Positions 25,257 through 35,000 of a stretch of DNA of 64,000 nucleotides are shown piece after piece (the first letter of the stretch is position 1; each line of letters opens with the position of its first letter). The notes below the pieces were generated by a model, which saw only the letters and a list, made by a program, of their open reading frames with translations, had not been told where the DNA came from and did not search any database. The position numbers and the translations under genes were made by a program. This DNA is from Actinacidiphila cocklensis (GTDB lineage Bacteria > Actinomycetota > Actinomycetes > Streptomycetales > Streptomycetaceae): positions 140,545-204,544 of the forward strand of contig NZ_CAJSLV010000002.1 in NCBI RefSeq assembly GCF_907177275.1. The letters are read 5' to 3'.

Positions 25257-26477
25257 ATGTCCATCGAAGACCGGTCTGCGTCGCGTCCGAGCCGGAGGTT
25301 CTTCGGCAAGGCCGTGGTGGCCGCGGGCGGTTCGCTCGCGCTGGGACTGTCCGCGACACCCGCGTTCGCGACGTCTTACCCCTCGCCCGGCACCCCTGGG
25401 CGGTACGCGCGGCGCGCGGTCACGGCGTACAACAGCCTGCAGCGCACCTTCTACGAACCGCAGGTCAACCTCTACGCGCCGAACTTCCCCGCGCAGCCCG
25501 GCGACAACCCCTACGCCTACGTGTACCCCTACGCCGGGGTCGTGACCGCCACGCTCGGCCTGCTCCGGCTCGACCGCCGCTACGCCCCGGCCGTGCGGGA
25601 CCGGGTCGAGGCGCTCGCCGCCTACTACAACCCGGCGCCGGCATCGGCCAACCCGCTGAGCCCGCCCGCCCCGGCCAGTCCGCCCGGCTACGCCTCGTAC
25701 GTGCTGCCGCCACTGGGCGGCGGCGGCGACCTCTTCTACGACGACAACGAGTGGATCGGTCTCGCAGCCCTCCAGCAGTACCGGATGACCGGCGACCCGG
25801 CGGCCCTGAAGCGGGCCGAGCTGATCAACACGCTGGTCGCCTACGGCTGGGACGACGACCCCGGCCATCCCGATCCGGGGGGCACGTTCTGGACCCAGGC
25901 CACGTACAACCACGACCGCAACACGGTCTCCACCGGCCTCGGCTCCGAGATCGCCAGCCGCCTCTTCCTGCTCACCCGCAAGCAGGCCTACCTGGCCCAG
26001 TCCCTCAGGCAGTTCGACTGGGTCGACCGCTACCTCAGGGCACCCGACGGCCTGTACTGGGACCACGTCGACCTCAACGGCACGGTCAACACCGCACAGT
26101 TGGCGTACAACCAGGGCAACATGCTGGGCGCGGCAGCCCTGCTGCACCTGGCCACCGGCGAATCCGCGTACCTCGCGCAGGCCGTCGACATCGCGGAGAA
26201 GTCCCTGAAGACCTTCGGCTCCGGCGGCACCTTCTCCGCCGACGTCCCCGGAGCCGTGACCTTCTTCAAGAACCTCCTCCTCCTGCACTCGATCCACCCC
26301 GACGACAACTACCGCCGCCAGCAGCAGAAGTACGCCGACGCCCTGTGGGAGACCGTCGACCCCGCCACCGGCCTCCTGCCCGCCGAGGGCGGCCTCGCCG
26401 TCAACGCCCAGGCCGCGCTCGTCGAGACGCAGACGCTGGCGGCGTGGAGCCCGCGCGACTACCACCTGCTGCTGTGA
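25257..26477 (+). CDS. Tat-exported GH76-type alpha-1,6-mannan hydrolase
   Basis: The 406-residue precursor starts with a twin-arginine signal (RPSRRFFGKAVVAAGGS then ALGLSATPAFA). The mature protein is an (alpha/alpha)6 barrel of GH76 type: YDDNEWIGLAALQ carries the paired catalytic Asp162-Asp163, and TYNHDRNTVSTGLGSEIASR and QLAYNQGNMLGAAALLH are family segments. GH76 enzymes cut alpha-1,6-mannose backbones of fungal cell walls or mycobacterial mannans. The ATG at 25257 is preceded by GAGGAG; the longer upstream frame lacks a signal. It stands alone. Confidence 0.88.
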   Translation: MSIEDRSASRPSRRFFGKAVVAAGGSLALGLSATPAFATSYPSPGTPGRYARRAVTAYNSLQRTFYEPQVNLYAPNFPAQPGDNPYAYVYPYAGVVTATLGLLRLDRRYAPAVRDRVEALAAYYNPAPASANPLSPPAPASPPGYASYVLPPLGGGGDLFYDDNEWIGLAALQQYRMTGDPAALKRAELINTLVAYGWDDDPGHPDPGGTFWTQATYNHDRNTVSTGLGSEIASRLFLLTRKQAYLAQSLRQFDWVDRYLRAPDGLYWDHVDLNGTVNTAQLAYNQGNMLGAAALLHLATGESAYLAQAVDIAEKSLKTFGSGGTFSADVPGAVTFFKNLLLLHSIHPDDNYRRQQQKYADALWETVDPATGLLPAEGGLAVNAQAALVETQTLAAWSPRDYHLLL

Positions 26478-26495
26478 CCCGCCCGCCGCACCCGC

Positions 26496-26837
26496 TCAGC
26501 TGAGGAGGAGCACGAGGCCCGCGGCCAGGCCGACGGCCGCGGCGACGCAGAGGAGGACCGCCGCCACGCAGCGCCTCTTCAGGACCTGGTACCGCTCGCC
26601 GTATTCGCCGCGCAGCTCGGCGGCCCGGTCGCAGTTGCGCTGGAGCATGGTGCGCGAGGCGGTCACCCGGTCCGCCACGTAGACGCGTTCGACGTCGTCG
26701 CGCTGCGAGGTCGTCAGCCAGGGCAGGTGGGAGACGAAGGTGTCGGCCCGCCGGCGGGCCTCTTCGACCTCGGCGTTCCACAGCAGGTACTCGGCCATCT
26801 GCTCCAGCCCGCGCCGGCTCTCGTTGTCCGCGGTCAT
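26496..26837 (-). CDS. small membrane-anchored helical protein after ctaD
   Basis: The 113-residue protein is a charged helical domain (residues 1-88, rich in Glu, Arg and Leu) ending in one hydrophobic segment (about 90-112), so it is tail-anchored. It starts 27 bases after the cytochrome oxidase subunit I gene on the same strand, with GAGGAC upstream. Position suggests a role in assembly or regulation of that oxidase; I do not recognise the family. Confidence 0.7.
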   Translation of the reverse strand: MTADNESRRGLEQMAEYLLWNAEVEEARRRADTFVSHLPWLTTSQRDDVERVYVADRVTASRTMLQRNCDRAAELRGEYGERYQVLKRRCVAAVLLCVAAAVGLAAGLVLLLS

Positions 26838-26864
26838 CGGTCGTCCTCGGTTCTGCCGTGTGTC

Positions 26865-28589
26865 CTAGGCCTGCTTGTCGCCCGGGGCGATGGTCGACCT
26901 GTCGGGGCGGTTGGCCGCGTCGTCGATCATGGAGATCTCCGGGTGGTGCAGGTCGAACGCCGGGGATTCGGAGCGGATACGCGGCAGCGAGGTGAAGTTG
27001 TGCCGCGGCGGCGGGCAGGACGTCGCCCACTCCAGCGAGCGGCCGTAGCCCCACGGGTCGTCGACCTCGACCTTCTTGCCGTACTTCGCCGTCTTCCACA
27101 CGTTGTAGAGGAACGGCAGCATGGAAAGGCCGAGCAGGAACGAGCTGATCGTGGAGACGGTGTTCAGCGTGGTGAAGCCGTCGGAGGCCAGGTAGTCGGC
27201 GTACCGGCGGGGCATGCCCTCGGCGCCCAGCCAGTGCTGGACGAGGAAGGTGCCGTGGAAGCCGAAGAAGAGCGTCCAGAAGGTGATCTTCCCGAGCCGT
27301 TCGTCGAGCATCTTGCCGGTCATCTTCGGCCACCAGAAGTGGAAGCCGGCGAACATCGCGAAGACGACGGTGCCGAAGACCACGTAGTGGAAGTGCGCGA
27401 CGACGAAGTACGAGTCGGACACGTGGAAGTCCAGCGGCGGCGCCGCCAGGATGACACCGGTCAGACCACCGAAGAGGAAGGTGACCAGGAAGCCGACCGA
27501 CCAGAGCATCGGGGTCTCGAAACTCAGTGACCCCTTCCACATGGTGCCGATCCAGTTGAAGAACTTCACACCCGTCGGCACCGCGATCAGGAACGTCATG
27601 AACGAGAAGAACGGCAGCAGCACACCGCCGGTCACGTACATGTGGTGCGCCCACACCGTCACGGAAAGGCCCGCGATGGAGATGGTCGCCGCGACCAGGC
27701 CGATGTAGCCGAACATCGGCTTCCGGCTGAAGACCGGGAAGATTTCCGAGACGATGCCGAAGAACGGCAGCGCGATGATGTACACCTCCGGATGGCCGAA
27801 GAACCAGAAGAGGTGCTGCCACAGAAGTGCGCCGCCGTTTGCGGAGTCGAAGATGTGCGCGCCGAAATTCCGGTCGGCTTCCAGCGCCAGCAGCGCACCG
27901 GCCAGCACCGGGAAGGCGAGAAGGACGAGGACCGAGGTCAGCAGCACGTTCCACACGAAGATCGGCATGCGGAACATCGTCATGCCGGGTGCGCGCATGC
28001 AGATGATCGTGGTGGTGAAGTTGACCGCACCCAGGATGGTGCCGAAGCCGGACAGCGCCAGACCCATGATCCACATGTCCCCGCCCACGCCAGGGGAGTT
28101 GACCGCGCTGGACAGCGGCGAGTACGCGAACCAGCCGAAGTCGGCCGCACCCTGCGGGGTGACGAAGCCGCCCATCGCGATCAGCGAGCCGAACAGGTAG
28201 AACCAGTAGGCGAGCATGTTCAGCCGCGGGAACGCCACGTCGGGCGCACCGATCTGCAGCGGCATGATCCAGTTGGTGAAGCCCGCGAACAGCGGTGTCG
28301 CGAACATCAGCAGCATCGCCGTGCCGTGCATCGTGAAGGCCTGGTTGTACTGCTCGTTCGACAGGAACTGGGTCCCCGGCCTGGCCAGCTCGGCGCGCAT
28401 CAGCAGCGCCATGACCCCGGCGACGATGAAGAAGGCGAACGAGGTGATCAGGTACATGGTGCCGATCGTCTTATGATCGGTGCTCCCCGCCCAGTTCACG
28501 ATCAGGCTGCCTGGGCGCCTGCGCTTGGCGGGTACTTCGTCCGCATAGGTGGCTTCGAGATCGGGCCCCGCGGTGTCGCTCGTCGTCAC
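26865..28589 (-). CDS. ctaD: cytochrome c oxidase subunit I (aa3 type)
   Basis: The 574-residue protein is a full haem-copper oxidase subunit I with about 12 membrane helices. Visible landmarks are MHGTAML (low-spin haem His), [15 protein letters not shown] (CuB His and the crosslinked Tyr), WAHHMYVTG (CuB His pair) and [11 protein letters not shown] (haem a3 and a ligands). It reduces oxygen to water and pumps protons. The GTG at 28589 follows GGAGCGGAAC; the longer frame to 28667 is unsupported. Subunits II and III are not in the window, so this is an isolated, probably second, copy with only a small membrane protein downstream. Confidence 0.95.
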   Translation of the reverse strand: MTTSDTAGPDLEATYADEVPAKRRRPGSLIVNWAGSTDHKTIGTMYLITSFAFFIVAGVMALLMRAELARPGTQFLSNEQYNQAFTMHGTAMLLMFATPLFAGFTNWIMPLQIGAPDVAFPRLNMLAYWFYLFGSLIAMGGFVTPQGAADFGWFAYSPLSSAVNSPGVGGDMWIMGLALSGFGTILGAVNFTTTIICMRAPGMTMFRMPIFVWNVLLTSVLVLLAFPVLAGALLALEADRNFGAHIFDSANGGALLWQHLFWFFGHPEVYIIALPFFGIVSEIFPVFSRKPMFGYIGLVAATISIAGLSVTVWAHHMYVTGGVLLPFFSFMTFLIAVPTGVKFFNWIGTMWKGSLSFETPMLWSVGFLVTFLFGGLTGVILAAPPLDFHVSDSYFVVAHFHYVVFGTVVFAMFAGFHFWWPKMTGKMLDERLGKITFWTLFFGFHGTFLVQHWLGAEGMPRRYADYLASDGFTTLNTVSTISSFLLGLSMLPFLYNVWKTAKYGKKVEVDDPWGYGRSLEWATSCPPPRHNFTSLPRIRSESPAFDLHHPEISMIDDAANRPDRSTIAPGDKQA

Positions 28590-28717
28590 GTTCCGCTCCG
28601 CCCGGTCACAAGGGTTTTCCGCATGGGAGCAGACTTCCGGCCCGGAGCCCGCTCTCGCACCAGCCACGCCGCCGCTTCAGCCGATGGGAGGACTGCGGGT
28701 GACTCCGCTGACGGATG

Positions 28718-29449
28718 CTAGGAAAGGCGGCGATGTGCTCGCTGCCGGCAGGTTGCCCCGCAGTAGCGCGCCGGGCGGCCGGTGGACCGGGCTTCGAGCC
28801 GGGCACCGCACTCCTCGCACCGCGGCATTGCGTGGAGCGTGCCGGGAGTGTCACGAAAGCCCCGCCCTTGCGTGACGTTCGACGGAGCACGCAGGCTTTC
28901 CAGCGCCAACCGCACCATGCGGGCGCCGCCGTTCGGGTCGCGGTGGGCGGCCCATATCGTCGCGCACCCGACGGTGAGGGCTGTGACGTCGTCCGTGCTG
29001 ACGTCGGTGCGGACCCCGCCGGCCCGCTGGGCTGCGCGGAGCAGTTCGTCGAGGGCCTGGCGGAACCGTCGCGCCGACGCGGCCAGGCTCGGCCGGGGCC
29101 AGCTTGTCTGCGTGGTCAAGGCGTCGCATGCGTGCTTGCGGCCGCGGGACTTGTCGACGACCTCCAGGAGGAATCCGAAGAACGCGGCGGCAGGATCGAC
29201 CCGGGCCGCCCACTGCCGAGCGGCCTCCACCAAGTCGTCGAGCTGCTGGACCAGCACGGCCTCCAGCAGGATCTCCTTGCTGGGGAAGTGCCGGTACACG
29301 GTGCCGGCGCCGACCCCCGCCTGATGTGCGATCACGCCGAGCGAGACGTCCGGACCGTGCTCGTCGAACGCCTGCGACGCGGCGGCGAGCACCTTCCTGC
29401 GGTTACGGCGGGCATCGGCCCGGCCGGCGTCCTGGGGAGCCGCGGTCAT
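28718..29449 (-). CDS. TetR-family regulator with a C-terminal zinc-finger-like tail
   Basis: The 243-residue protein has a TetR helix-turn-helix (LGVIAHQAGVGAGTVYRHFPS, about 36-56) and a helical ligand domain to about 200. After it come CEECGARLEARSTGRPARYC and GATCRQRAHRR, a CxxC...CxxxC tail of the kind seen in short streptomycete zinc-binding proteins. The tail may be a genuine fusion or the result of losing a stop, since an in-frame Met (AMPRCEECG) precedes it. Starts at 29449 or 29479 are possible; neither has a strong ribosome site. It is divergent from the NmrA-type gene and probably controls it. Confidence 0.8.
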   Translation of the reverse strand: MTAAPQDAGRADARRNRRKVLAAASQAFDEHGPDVSLGVIAHQAGVGAGTVYRHFPSKEILLEAVLVQQLDDLVEAARQWAARVDPAAAFFGFLLEVVDKSRGRKHACDALTTQTSWPRPSLAASARRFRQALDELLRAAQRAGGVRTDVSTDDVTALTVGCATIWAAHRDPNGGARMVRLALESLRAPSNVTQGRGFRDTPGTLHAMPRCEECGARLEARSTGRPARYCGATCRQRAHRRLS

Positions 29450-29554
29450 GTCACGTAATCCCTTGTCCGTGCCACTCATCCGGGTGGAGCATTCCACATC
29501 GACCCCGGGCGCAATGCGGCAGTACCCACCGACCATCCCGGGGCGGAGGACGAT

Positions 29555-30454
29555 ATGACCACTGCCCGTTTGGTTGTTGTGACCGGTGCGACCGGTCGCC
29601 AGGGCGGCGCCACCGCACTCCGGCTCCTGGCGGCCGGCAGGCCGGTGCGCGCGCTCGTGCGCGACACGACATCACCCGCCGCCACAGCACTGGAGACCGC
29701 AGGGGCGGAGCTCGTGCGCGGCGACTTCGACGACCCGTCGAGTCTGCCCGTCGCGCTGGAGGGGGCAGCGGCACTGTTCGCCGTGCCGCCGGTGGCGTTC
29801 GGACCGGCCGGCTCCGACATGGAGCGCGAGTTCGCCCGTGGCCGGGCACTGATCGATGCCGCGGCCGCTGTGGGAGTCGAGCACGTCGTGTTCACGGGCA
29901 TCGCGTCCACGCCGGGTCGCCCGGGCGGCTCCGAGGGGAAGAGACGCATCGAGGACCACCTGCGTGAACGGATCCGGTCGGTGACCGTGCTGCGCCCGGT
30001 GCGCTTCATGTCGAACTATCTCGGTTCGGCGCCCATCGGTCTCGACGGCATCGCGCACGGCGTGCACCGGCACATCTTCCCGCCGGACGAGCCTGCCCAG
30101 ATCATCGCGGTGGAGGACATCGCCGAGTTCGCTGCGCTGGCCTTCGACCAGCCGGACCGGTTCGCGGGACGGACCCTGGAGCTGGCCGGGGACGCTCCCA
30201 CCCCTGCCGAGGCGGTCTCCGCGATCAGCGAGGCCACCGGCACCGCAATCCGCTACGAGCAGATCACCCACGCCGAGGCGGCCGCACTCAACCCCGAGAT
30301 CGCCCGGGTCCGGGAACGCTGGGCAGCCGGATCGCGCTGGCATGCCGACGTCGAGGCGCTGCGCGTCATCCACCCCGGAATGCGTACGCTCACGGACTGG
30401 CTCGCCGAATCCGGCGCCACCCTTCTGCGGAAGCAGCTTCTCGAAACCGGCTGA
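29555..30454 (+). CDS. NmrA-like NAD(P)-binding protein
   Basis: The 299-residue protein opens with the Rossmann turn VVVTGATGRQGGATA and continues as an atypical SDR of the NmrA/HSCARG kind (GDFDDPSSLPVALEGAAALF, HVVFTGIAST, LRPVRFMSNYL). Members reduce quinones or sense redox state through NADPH; the active-site Tyr-Lys pair of classic SDRs is not evident. It lies head to head with the TetR/zinc-finger gene, a common regulator-target arrangement. Confidence 0.85.
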   Translation: MTTARLVVVTGATGRQGGATALRLLAAGRPVRALVRDTTSPAATALETAGAELVRGDFDDPSSLPVALEGAAALFAVPPVAFGPAGSDMEREFARGRALIDAAAAVGVEHVVFTGIASTPGRPGGSEGKRRIEDHLRERIRSVTVLRPVRFMSNYLGSAPIGLDGIAHGVHRHIFPPDEPAQIIAVEDIAEFAALAFDQPDRFAGRTLELAGDAPTPAEAVSAISEATGTAIRYEQITHAEAAALNPEIARVRERWAAGSRWHADVEALRVIHPGMRTLTDWLAESGATLLRKQLLETG

Positions 30455-30476
30455 AACGCCGGCAGCCGGCGCAGGC

Positions 30477-30695
30477 TCAGTCCTCCAGGCCTTCGTCATC
30501 CACCCGCAACCCGCACGAGCCACAGACCGTACGGTCGCCGGGCATGGGGCATTTGCACTTCGGGCAGTGGAAAACCGGTGGCCCGAGGGGAGGGACGGTC
30601 GGCGGCGGACTTGCCGGCCACGCCCAGCGAGACCGCCGCGCCCTCGTGAAGATCCTCATCGACCCATACTGCGCTCGCACAACGACCAGCACCAT
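30477..30695 (-). CDS. possible small zinc-ribbon protein or fragment
   Basis: The last 32 codons encode HCPKCKCPMPGDRTVCGSCG and DDEGLED, a four-Cys zinc ribbon with two CxxC knuckles. The 40 residues before it are Arg/Pro-rich and not convincing, and no ribosome site is clear, so this may be a C-terminal fragment. The surrounding 406-base gap (30455-30860) otherwise holds only the terminator of the next gene. Confidence 0.35.
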   Translation of the reverse strand: MVLVVVRAQYGSMRIFTRARRSRWAWPASPPPTVPPLGPPVFHCPKCKCPMPGDRTVCGSCGLRVDDEGLED

Positions 30696-30818
30696 CAGGG
30701 GACACGGTCTTCGACCGGCTCAACGCTTCGGGTCGCCCACCCGCCCGCACGTCCGCCCGGCCGGCGACGGGGGCTGCGACCGCTGACGGTGATGCCCCCG
30801 GCGCCGGCACACAGGCGA

Positions 30819-30847
30819 GTGGGCGCATCCCGTCGGGATACGCCCAC
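30819..30847 (-). terminator. hairpin after the minus-strand S53 peptidase gene
   Basis: GTGGGCGCATCCCG and CGGGATACGCCCAC pair over 13 of 14 positions, 14 bases beyond the stop codon at 30861. Confidence 0.6.
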
Positions 30848-30860
30848 CGCCCGGACCGCG

Positions 30861-33800
30861 CTACTTCCTCTTGAGCGTGAAGTCCGTGATGACCGCCACT
30901 CCCTTCCTGATCTTCACCGTCGCCACGGTCGGCTGGTAGCCGTCCTTGGCGACGATGACCGTCAGCGGGTTGTTGCGGGTGTCCAGCCACAGGGCGTACG
31001 TGCCGTCGGACGCCGTCGTCAGCGTGTACGTCGACGCCCAGCTGTCGACCTGGACGGTGGCTCCGGCCAGCGGGGCGGTGCCGCCGGTCGCGGTGACGCC
31101 GTAGACGGTGCCGTTCGTCTTGCCCCAGGTCTTGGGCGGGTTGACGTGCAGGCCGACGGGGATGGCGGCCACCGGGTAGGGGGTGTCGCTGCCCGCGGTG
31201 ACCTGGGCGGTGAAGTCACCGGGCTGGGTGACCTCGGGAACCGAGGCGTCCAGCGTGACGGTGACCGTCGAGCTCGCGCCGGGCTGCAGCGTGAGCTCCT
31301 GCGTGCTCTCGCTCAGCCAGCTGACGTCGGCGGCGCCTTCCTGCGCGTACCCGGGGAGCAGTTCCACCGCGGCGACCGGCGAGCCGGGGGCGTCGCCGCC
31401 GCCGACCTTGTAGAAGCCGGCCGCGCCGCCGCCCCGGTAGGTCGGGACGTTGGCGTTCGGCAGTGCGCTCCACGTGCCGGTCTTCGGGTCGAAGGCGTAC
31501 CCGCGGTTGGTCAGGGCGTTCTGGCTGACGCCGCTGGAGAGCAGCAGCAGGCCGTTGGCGGAGGCGGAGGACGCGGCCCACTGCGGAGCGGGCAGGTCCG
31601 CCACCGGCGACCAGCTGTCGCCCGCCGGGTCGTACACGTAGGCGTGCGCGACCTCGGAGGCGCCCGAGTAGCCGCCCGCGCAGTACAGCATGCCGTCGAT
31701 GGCCGCGCAGGACTGCCAGGAGATCGGCTCCGGGTATGCGGCGATGGCGGTCCAGCTGTCGGTGGCGGGGTCGTAGGCACTGGCGTCGGTGGTGCCGCAG
31801 GCGGTGGCGCCGCAGCCGCCGACCATGTAGAGCTTGCCGTCGAGGACCGCGGTGCCCGATCCCGCGTAGGCCTTGGGCGCCGTGGCGCCGGTGCTCCAGG
31901 TGTCGCCGGCGGGGTCGTAGACCTCCAGTTTCGTGTCGGGGCTGCCGGACGCGCCCCATCCGCCGACGGCGTAGAACTTGCCGTCGATGAAGCCGTGTGC
32001 CGCGGCCTCCCGGGTGTCCGCCGCAGAGGCGAGCTTCGTCCAGCTGCCGGCGGTCGGGTCGAGGACGTAGAGGTCCTTGCTGTCGGCGGAGCCGGTGTAG
32101 CCGAAGGCGGAGTAGACCTTGCCGTCATAGGTGCCGACGGCGTTGTCCATCACGGCGTTCGGGACGTCGGGGGCGGTCTGCCATGCATCGTCCGACGGCC
32201 CCGCGGCCGGCGCCGGGGCGCCGCCGGAGGGGTTCGCCTTGCTGGACAGCGGGGAGAACGTGCCCTTGACCGTCCTGAGCGGGGCGCCCTGCTCCTGGAT
32301 CTGGAAGCCGCCGGAGCGCTCGCTCAGCTTGATCGTGGCGGGAGCGCCGCCGGTGTTCTGCACCGTGAGCTGCCGGCTGGCCTTCCCGCCCCAGCCGACG
32401 GTGGCGTCGACCGTGCCCGGGGTGACCTTGAGCTGCCCGGCCTTGAGCGCGAAGTCCGCCTCGACCGCGCTGTCCGCGCTCACCTTCACCGTCTTGGCCG
32501 TGGTGGCGTAGTGGGACTTGGCGGCGTTGAAGGCGTGGCTGCCGAAGCCGGTGGAGAACAGGGAGTAGAAGCCGTCGCCGAGGTTGGGGTCGTCGGGGGT
32601 GGCGACGGTGGTGGCGCTCTGCGTGGTGTCGTCCTGGCTGGTGACCTTGGCGCCGACCACGCCGTCGGAGGTGTTGGCGTCGGACACGGTGCCCACGACG
32701 AGGGCGCCCGGGACCGTGGTCAGCTCGCGGTCGCCGACGAAGACGTCGTCGACGGACCACCACCAGCCGAAGTGCGAGGTGAAGTGGAACCGCACCTGCA
32801 CGGCCGCCTTGCCCGCGAAGTCGGTGAGCGGTACCTCGAACCTGGCCGGTCCGTCGATCCCCGAGGCGGTGGCCCAGACCTTGGTCCAGGTCGTGCCGCC
32901 GTCGGAGGTGGCGTCCACCTCGGCCGTCTGCCCGCCGATCGAGTGGTAATCGGTGTCGAAGGCGAGCTCGGGCGAGCTCTTGCCGGTGAAGTCGTAGACG
33001 GGGCTGATCAGTTGGGTGTCCTGGCTGGCGCCCCCGCCGAAGTGGTCGCTGTCGGCGACCGCGAACGCGCCTTCGCCGCCCGTCGCGTTGCCGCGCGAAC
33101 CCGGGTCGTCGAACTCCCAGCCGCCGGTGGTGCCTTCGGCGTTGACGACGCTCCAGCCCTGCGGGGCGGCGTCGGTGGAGTCGAACGGCTCGGTCGTGCC
33201 GACCAGCTGCTGGCTGTAGCCGCGGGCGGTGCCCGCCCAGGTGTCGACGGGCACGGAGACGTTCAGGCCGGCCGCGCTGTCACCGACCGTGAGGGACTTG
33301 GTTACGGCCTGGTAGCCGGGGTCGTTCGCTGCGACGTGCAGCGTGTAGTCGTGCCCCTGGGGCAGCGACAGGGAGTACGAGCCCGTGGCGGGGTCGGTCC
33401 ACACCGAGCCGGGGACGCCGTCCGCGGTGATCTTGGCGTAGAGCGGCCAGCCGTGTCCTGACCCGTCGGTGACCTTGCCGGAGACGGTCTGGCTCGGCAC
33501 CGAGGTCAGGCTGTAGTCCTTGGTGAGGGTGGAGCCGTCGGCGACCGCCACGGCCTGGTCGGTCGTGGTGGCGTAGCCGAAGGCGTCCACGGTCACGTCG
33601 TAGGTGCCGACGGGGACGGACAGGTCGTAGGTCCCCGCCGCGTCGGTGTGCGCGACGTTGGTGCCGGCGCTGACGGTGGCGCCGGAGATCGGCTTGCCCG
33701 TGGCGGAGTCGGTGACGGTGCCGGTCAGTTCACCGTGCGGACCGCTGCGGAAGGCCGCCAGGCCGCTGGGGGTGCCCAGGCCGGTCGGTCCGTCGTAGCC

Positions 33801-35000
33801 GGCGCCGCCGGTGCACAGGTACGCGGGTGAGCACGAGCCGTTGGAGCCCGTGGTGATGTCGTTGACCCCCGAAGGCGCCGCGTAGGGGTAGGAGTTGGGG
33901 TACGAGCCGGACACCGGGGTGCCCGCGTCGGCGTAGACGCCCGCGATGATCGGCGACGAGACGCTCGTGCCGCCGTAGACGGACCAGCCGCCGGCGCCGT
34001 AGGTCTGGTAGACCGCGACGCCCTCGGCCACCGCGGAGACGTCGGCGAGCGCGCGGTTGGCGCAGCCGGTGTCCTTCTGGAAGGCCGGCTTGGGCTCGTA
34101 GAGGGAGCAGCCGGAACCGGCGTCGCTCCACGCCGACTCCGTCCAGCCGCGGGTGGTACCCGGGTCGCGGGTCAGGGTGGTGCCGCCGACGGCGGTGACG
34201 TACTGCGAGGCGGCGGGGTAGCCGACGCCGTACGCGTAGTCGCCGGTCGAGACGGTCACCGCGACGCCGGGGTGGTTGAAGTAGGCGTCGAAGGCTGTCG
34301 TCTCCGAGGGGTCCTCGCCGTTGCCGCCGCGGTAGTCGCTGCCGTAGGAGTTGGAGACGAACTTCGCGCCGAGCGCGACGGCCTCGTTCACCGAGGAGCC
34401 GAGGTTCTCGAATCCGTTGTCGTCCGCCTCGACCAGCAGGATGTGCGCGTAGGGCGCGACCGCGGAGACCATGTCCAGGTCGAGCGAGATCTCACCGGCC
34501 CAGCCGGGGTCGGGGGAGGGGTAGCTGCTCCCGCCGCGCTGGTCCACCTTGCTGAAGCAGCCGTTGGCGGTCGTGCAGGCCGGCAGTCCGTACTGCTGGC
34601 GGTAGATCGCGAGGTCGGCCTCCGCGTTCGGGTCGTCGAACGCGTCGACGATGGCGACGGTCTGTCCCGCACCGCCGTCCGTCGGCAGGCTGTAGGCGCT
34701 CTGCAGGTCGGGCGCCCCCCAGCCGTTGGGCGTGACCGCGGCCGCTGTGAGGCCCTTGACCGGCTTGATGTCGGCACGGCGCAGGGCGTAGCAGGTGAAC
34801 TCGTCCTTGTCGGGCGTGGTGCAGGACGGCTCCAGGCGCGGGTGTGCGTCGGTGGCGGCCGCCGGGGCCGCGGCGGCGGGCGCCGCGGCTCCGGCCGGAG
34901 CCTGCACTCCCAGGACCGCCAGTGCGGTGGCACTGGCCACAGCCAGGCCGGCGAAGATCGTCCGCCGGAGAGGTGGTCTGGTTCTCGTCGAAATGCGCAA
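30861..35000 (-). CDS. giant secreted S53 (sedolisin-type) peptidase with kelch-like repeats, copy A
   Basis: The 1379-residue precursor has a signal peptide (RRTIFAGLAVASATALAV to APAGAAA). The S53 domain spans about 70-420: Glu170 and Asp174 in GEISLDLDMVSAVAP, oxyanion Asp254 in VSTGDYAYG, nucleophile Ser346 in GGTSVSSPIIAG. Carboxypeptidase-regulatory-like beta domains follow (GTVTDSATGKPISGATV), then a MAM-like jelly roll (about 600-770), another regulatory domain, six kelch-like blades (about 940-1240, with YDPATDSWTAI-type motifs) and a last regulatory domain. It should be an acid-acting extracellular endopeptidase with adhesion modules. The TTG at 35000 is chosen for its GGAGTCACACG ribosome site and clean signal peptide; the frame runs on to 35072. 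Copy B diverges from the other side of the shared promoter region. Confidence 0.85.
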   Translation of the reverse strand: MRISTRTRPPLRRTIFAGLAVASATALAVLGVQAPAGAAAPAAAAPAAATDAHPRLEPSCTTPDKDEFTCYALRRADIKPVKGLTAAAVTPNGWGAPDLQSAYSLPTDGGAGQTVAIVDAFDDPNAEADLAIYRQQYGLPACTTANGCFSKVDQRGGSSYPSPDPGWAGEISLDLDMVSAVAPYAHILLVEADDNGFENLGSSVNEAVALGAKFVSNSYGSDYRGGNGEDPSETTAFDAYFNHPGVAVTVSTGDYAYGVGYPAASQYVTAVGGTTLTRDPGTTRGWTESAWSDAGSGCSLYEPKPAFQKDTGCANRALADVSAVAEGVAVYQTYGAGGWSVYGGTSVSSPIIAGVYADAGTPVSGSYPNSYPYAAPSGVNDITTGSNGSCSPAYLCTGGAGYDGPTGLGTPSGLAAFRSGPHGELTGTVTDSATGKPISGATVSAGTNVAHTDAAGTYDLSVPVGTYDVTVDAFGYATTTDQAVAVADGSTLTKDYSLTSVPSQTVSGKVTDGSGHGWPLYAKITADGVPGSVWTDPATGSYSLSLPQGHDYTLHVAANDPGYQAVTKSLTVGDSAAGLNVSVPVDTWAGTARGYSQQLVGTTEPFDSTDAAPQGWSVVNAEGTTGGWEFDDPGSRGNATGGEGAFAVADSDHFGGGASQDTQLISPVYDFTGKSSPELAFDTDYHSIGGQTAEVDATSDGGTTWTKVWATASGIDGPARFEVPLTDFAGKAAVQVRFHFTSHFGWWWSVDDVFVGDRELTTVPGALVVGTVSDANTSDGVVGAKVTSQDDTTQSATTVATPDDPNLGDGFYSLFSTGFGSHAFNAAKSHYATTAKTVKVSADSAVEADFALKAGQLKVTPGTVDATVGWGGKASRQLTVQNTGGAPATIKLSERSGGFQIQEQGAPLRTVKGTFSPLSSKANPSGGAPAPAAGPSDDAWQTAPDVPNAVMDNAVGTYDGKVYSAFGYTGSADSKDLYVLDPTAGSWTKLASAADTREAAAHGFIDGKFYAVGGWGASGSPDTKLEVYDPAGDTWSTGATAPKAYAGSGTAVLDGKLYMVGGCGATACGTTDASAYDPATDSWTAIAAYPEPISWQSCAAIDGMLYCAGGYSGASEVAHAYVYDPAGDSWSPVADLPAPQWAASSASANGLLLLSSGVSQNALTNRGYAFDPKTGTWSALPNANVPTYRGGGAAGFYKVGGGDAPGSPVAAVELLPGYAQEGAADVSWLSESTQELTLQPGASSTVTVTLDASVPEVTQPGDFTAQVTAGSDTPYPVAAIPVGLHVNPPKTWGKTNGTVYGVTATGGTAPLAGATVQVDSWASTYTLTTASDGTYALWLDTRNNPLTVIVAKDGYQPTVATVKIRKGVAVITDFTLKRK

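Noticed and set aside
30496-30990. 164-codon minus-strand frame near the zinc ribbon
   Set aside because: It overlaps the terminator and 3' end of the S53 gene and lacks any protein-like features.
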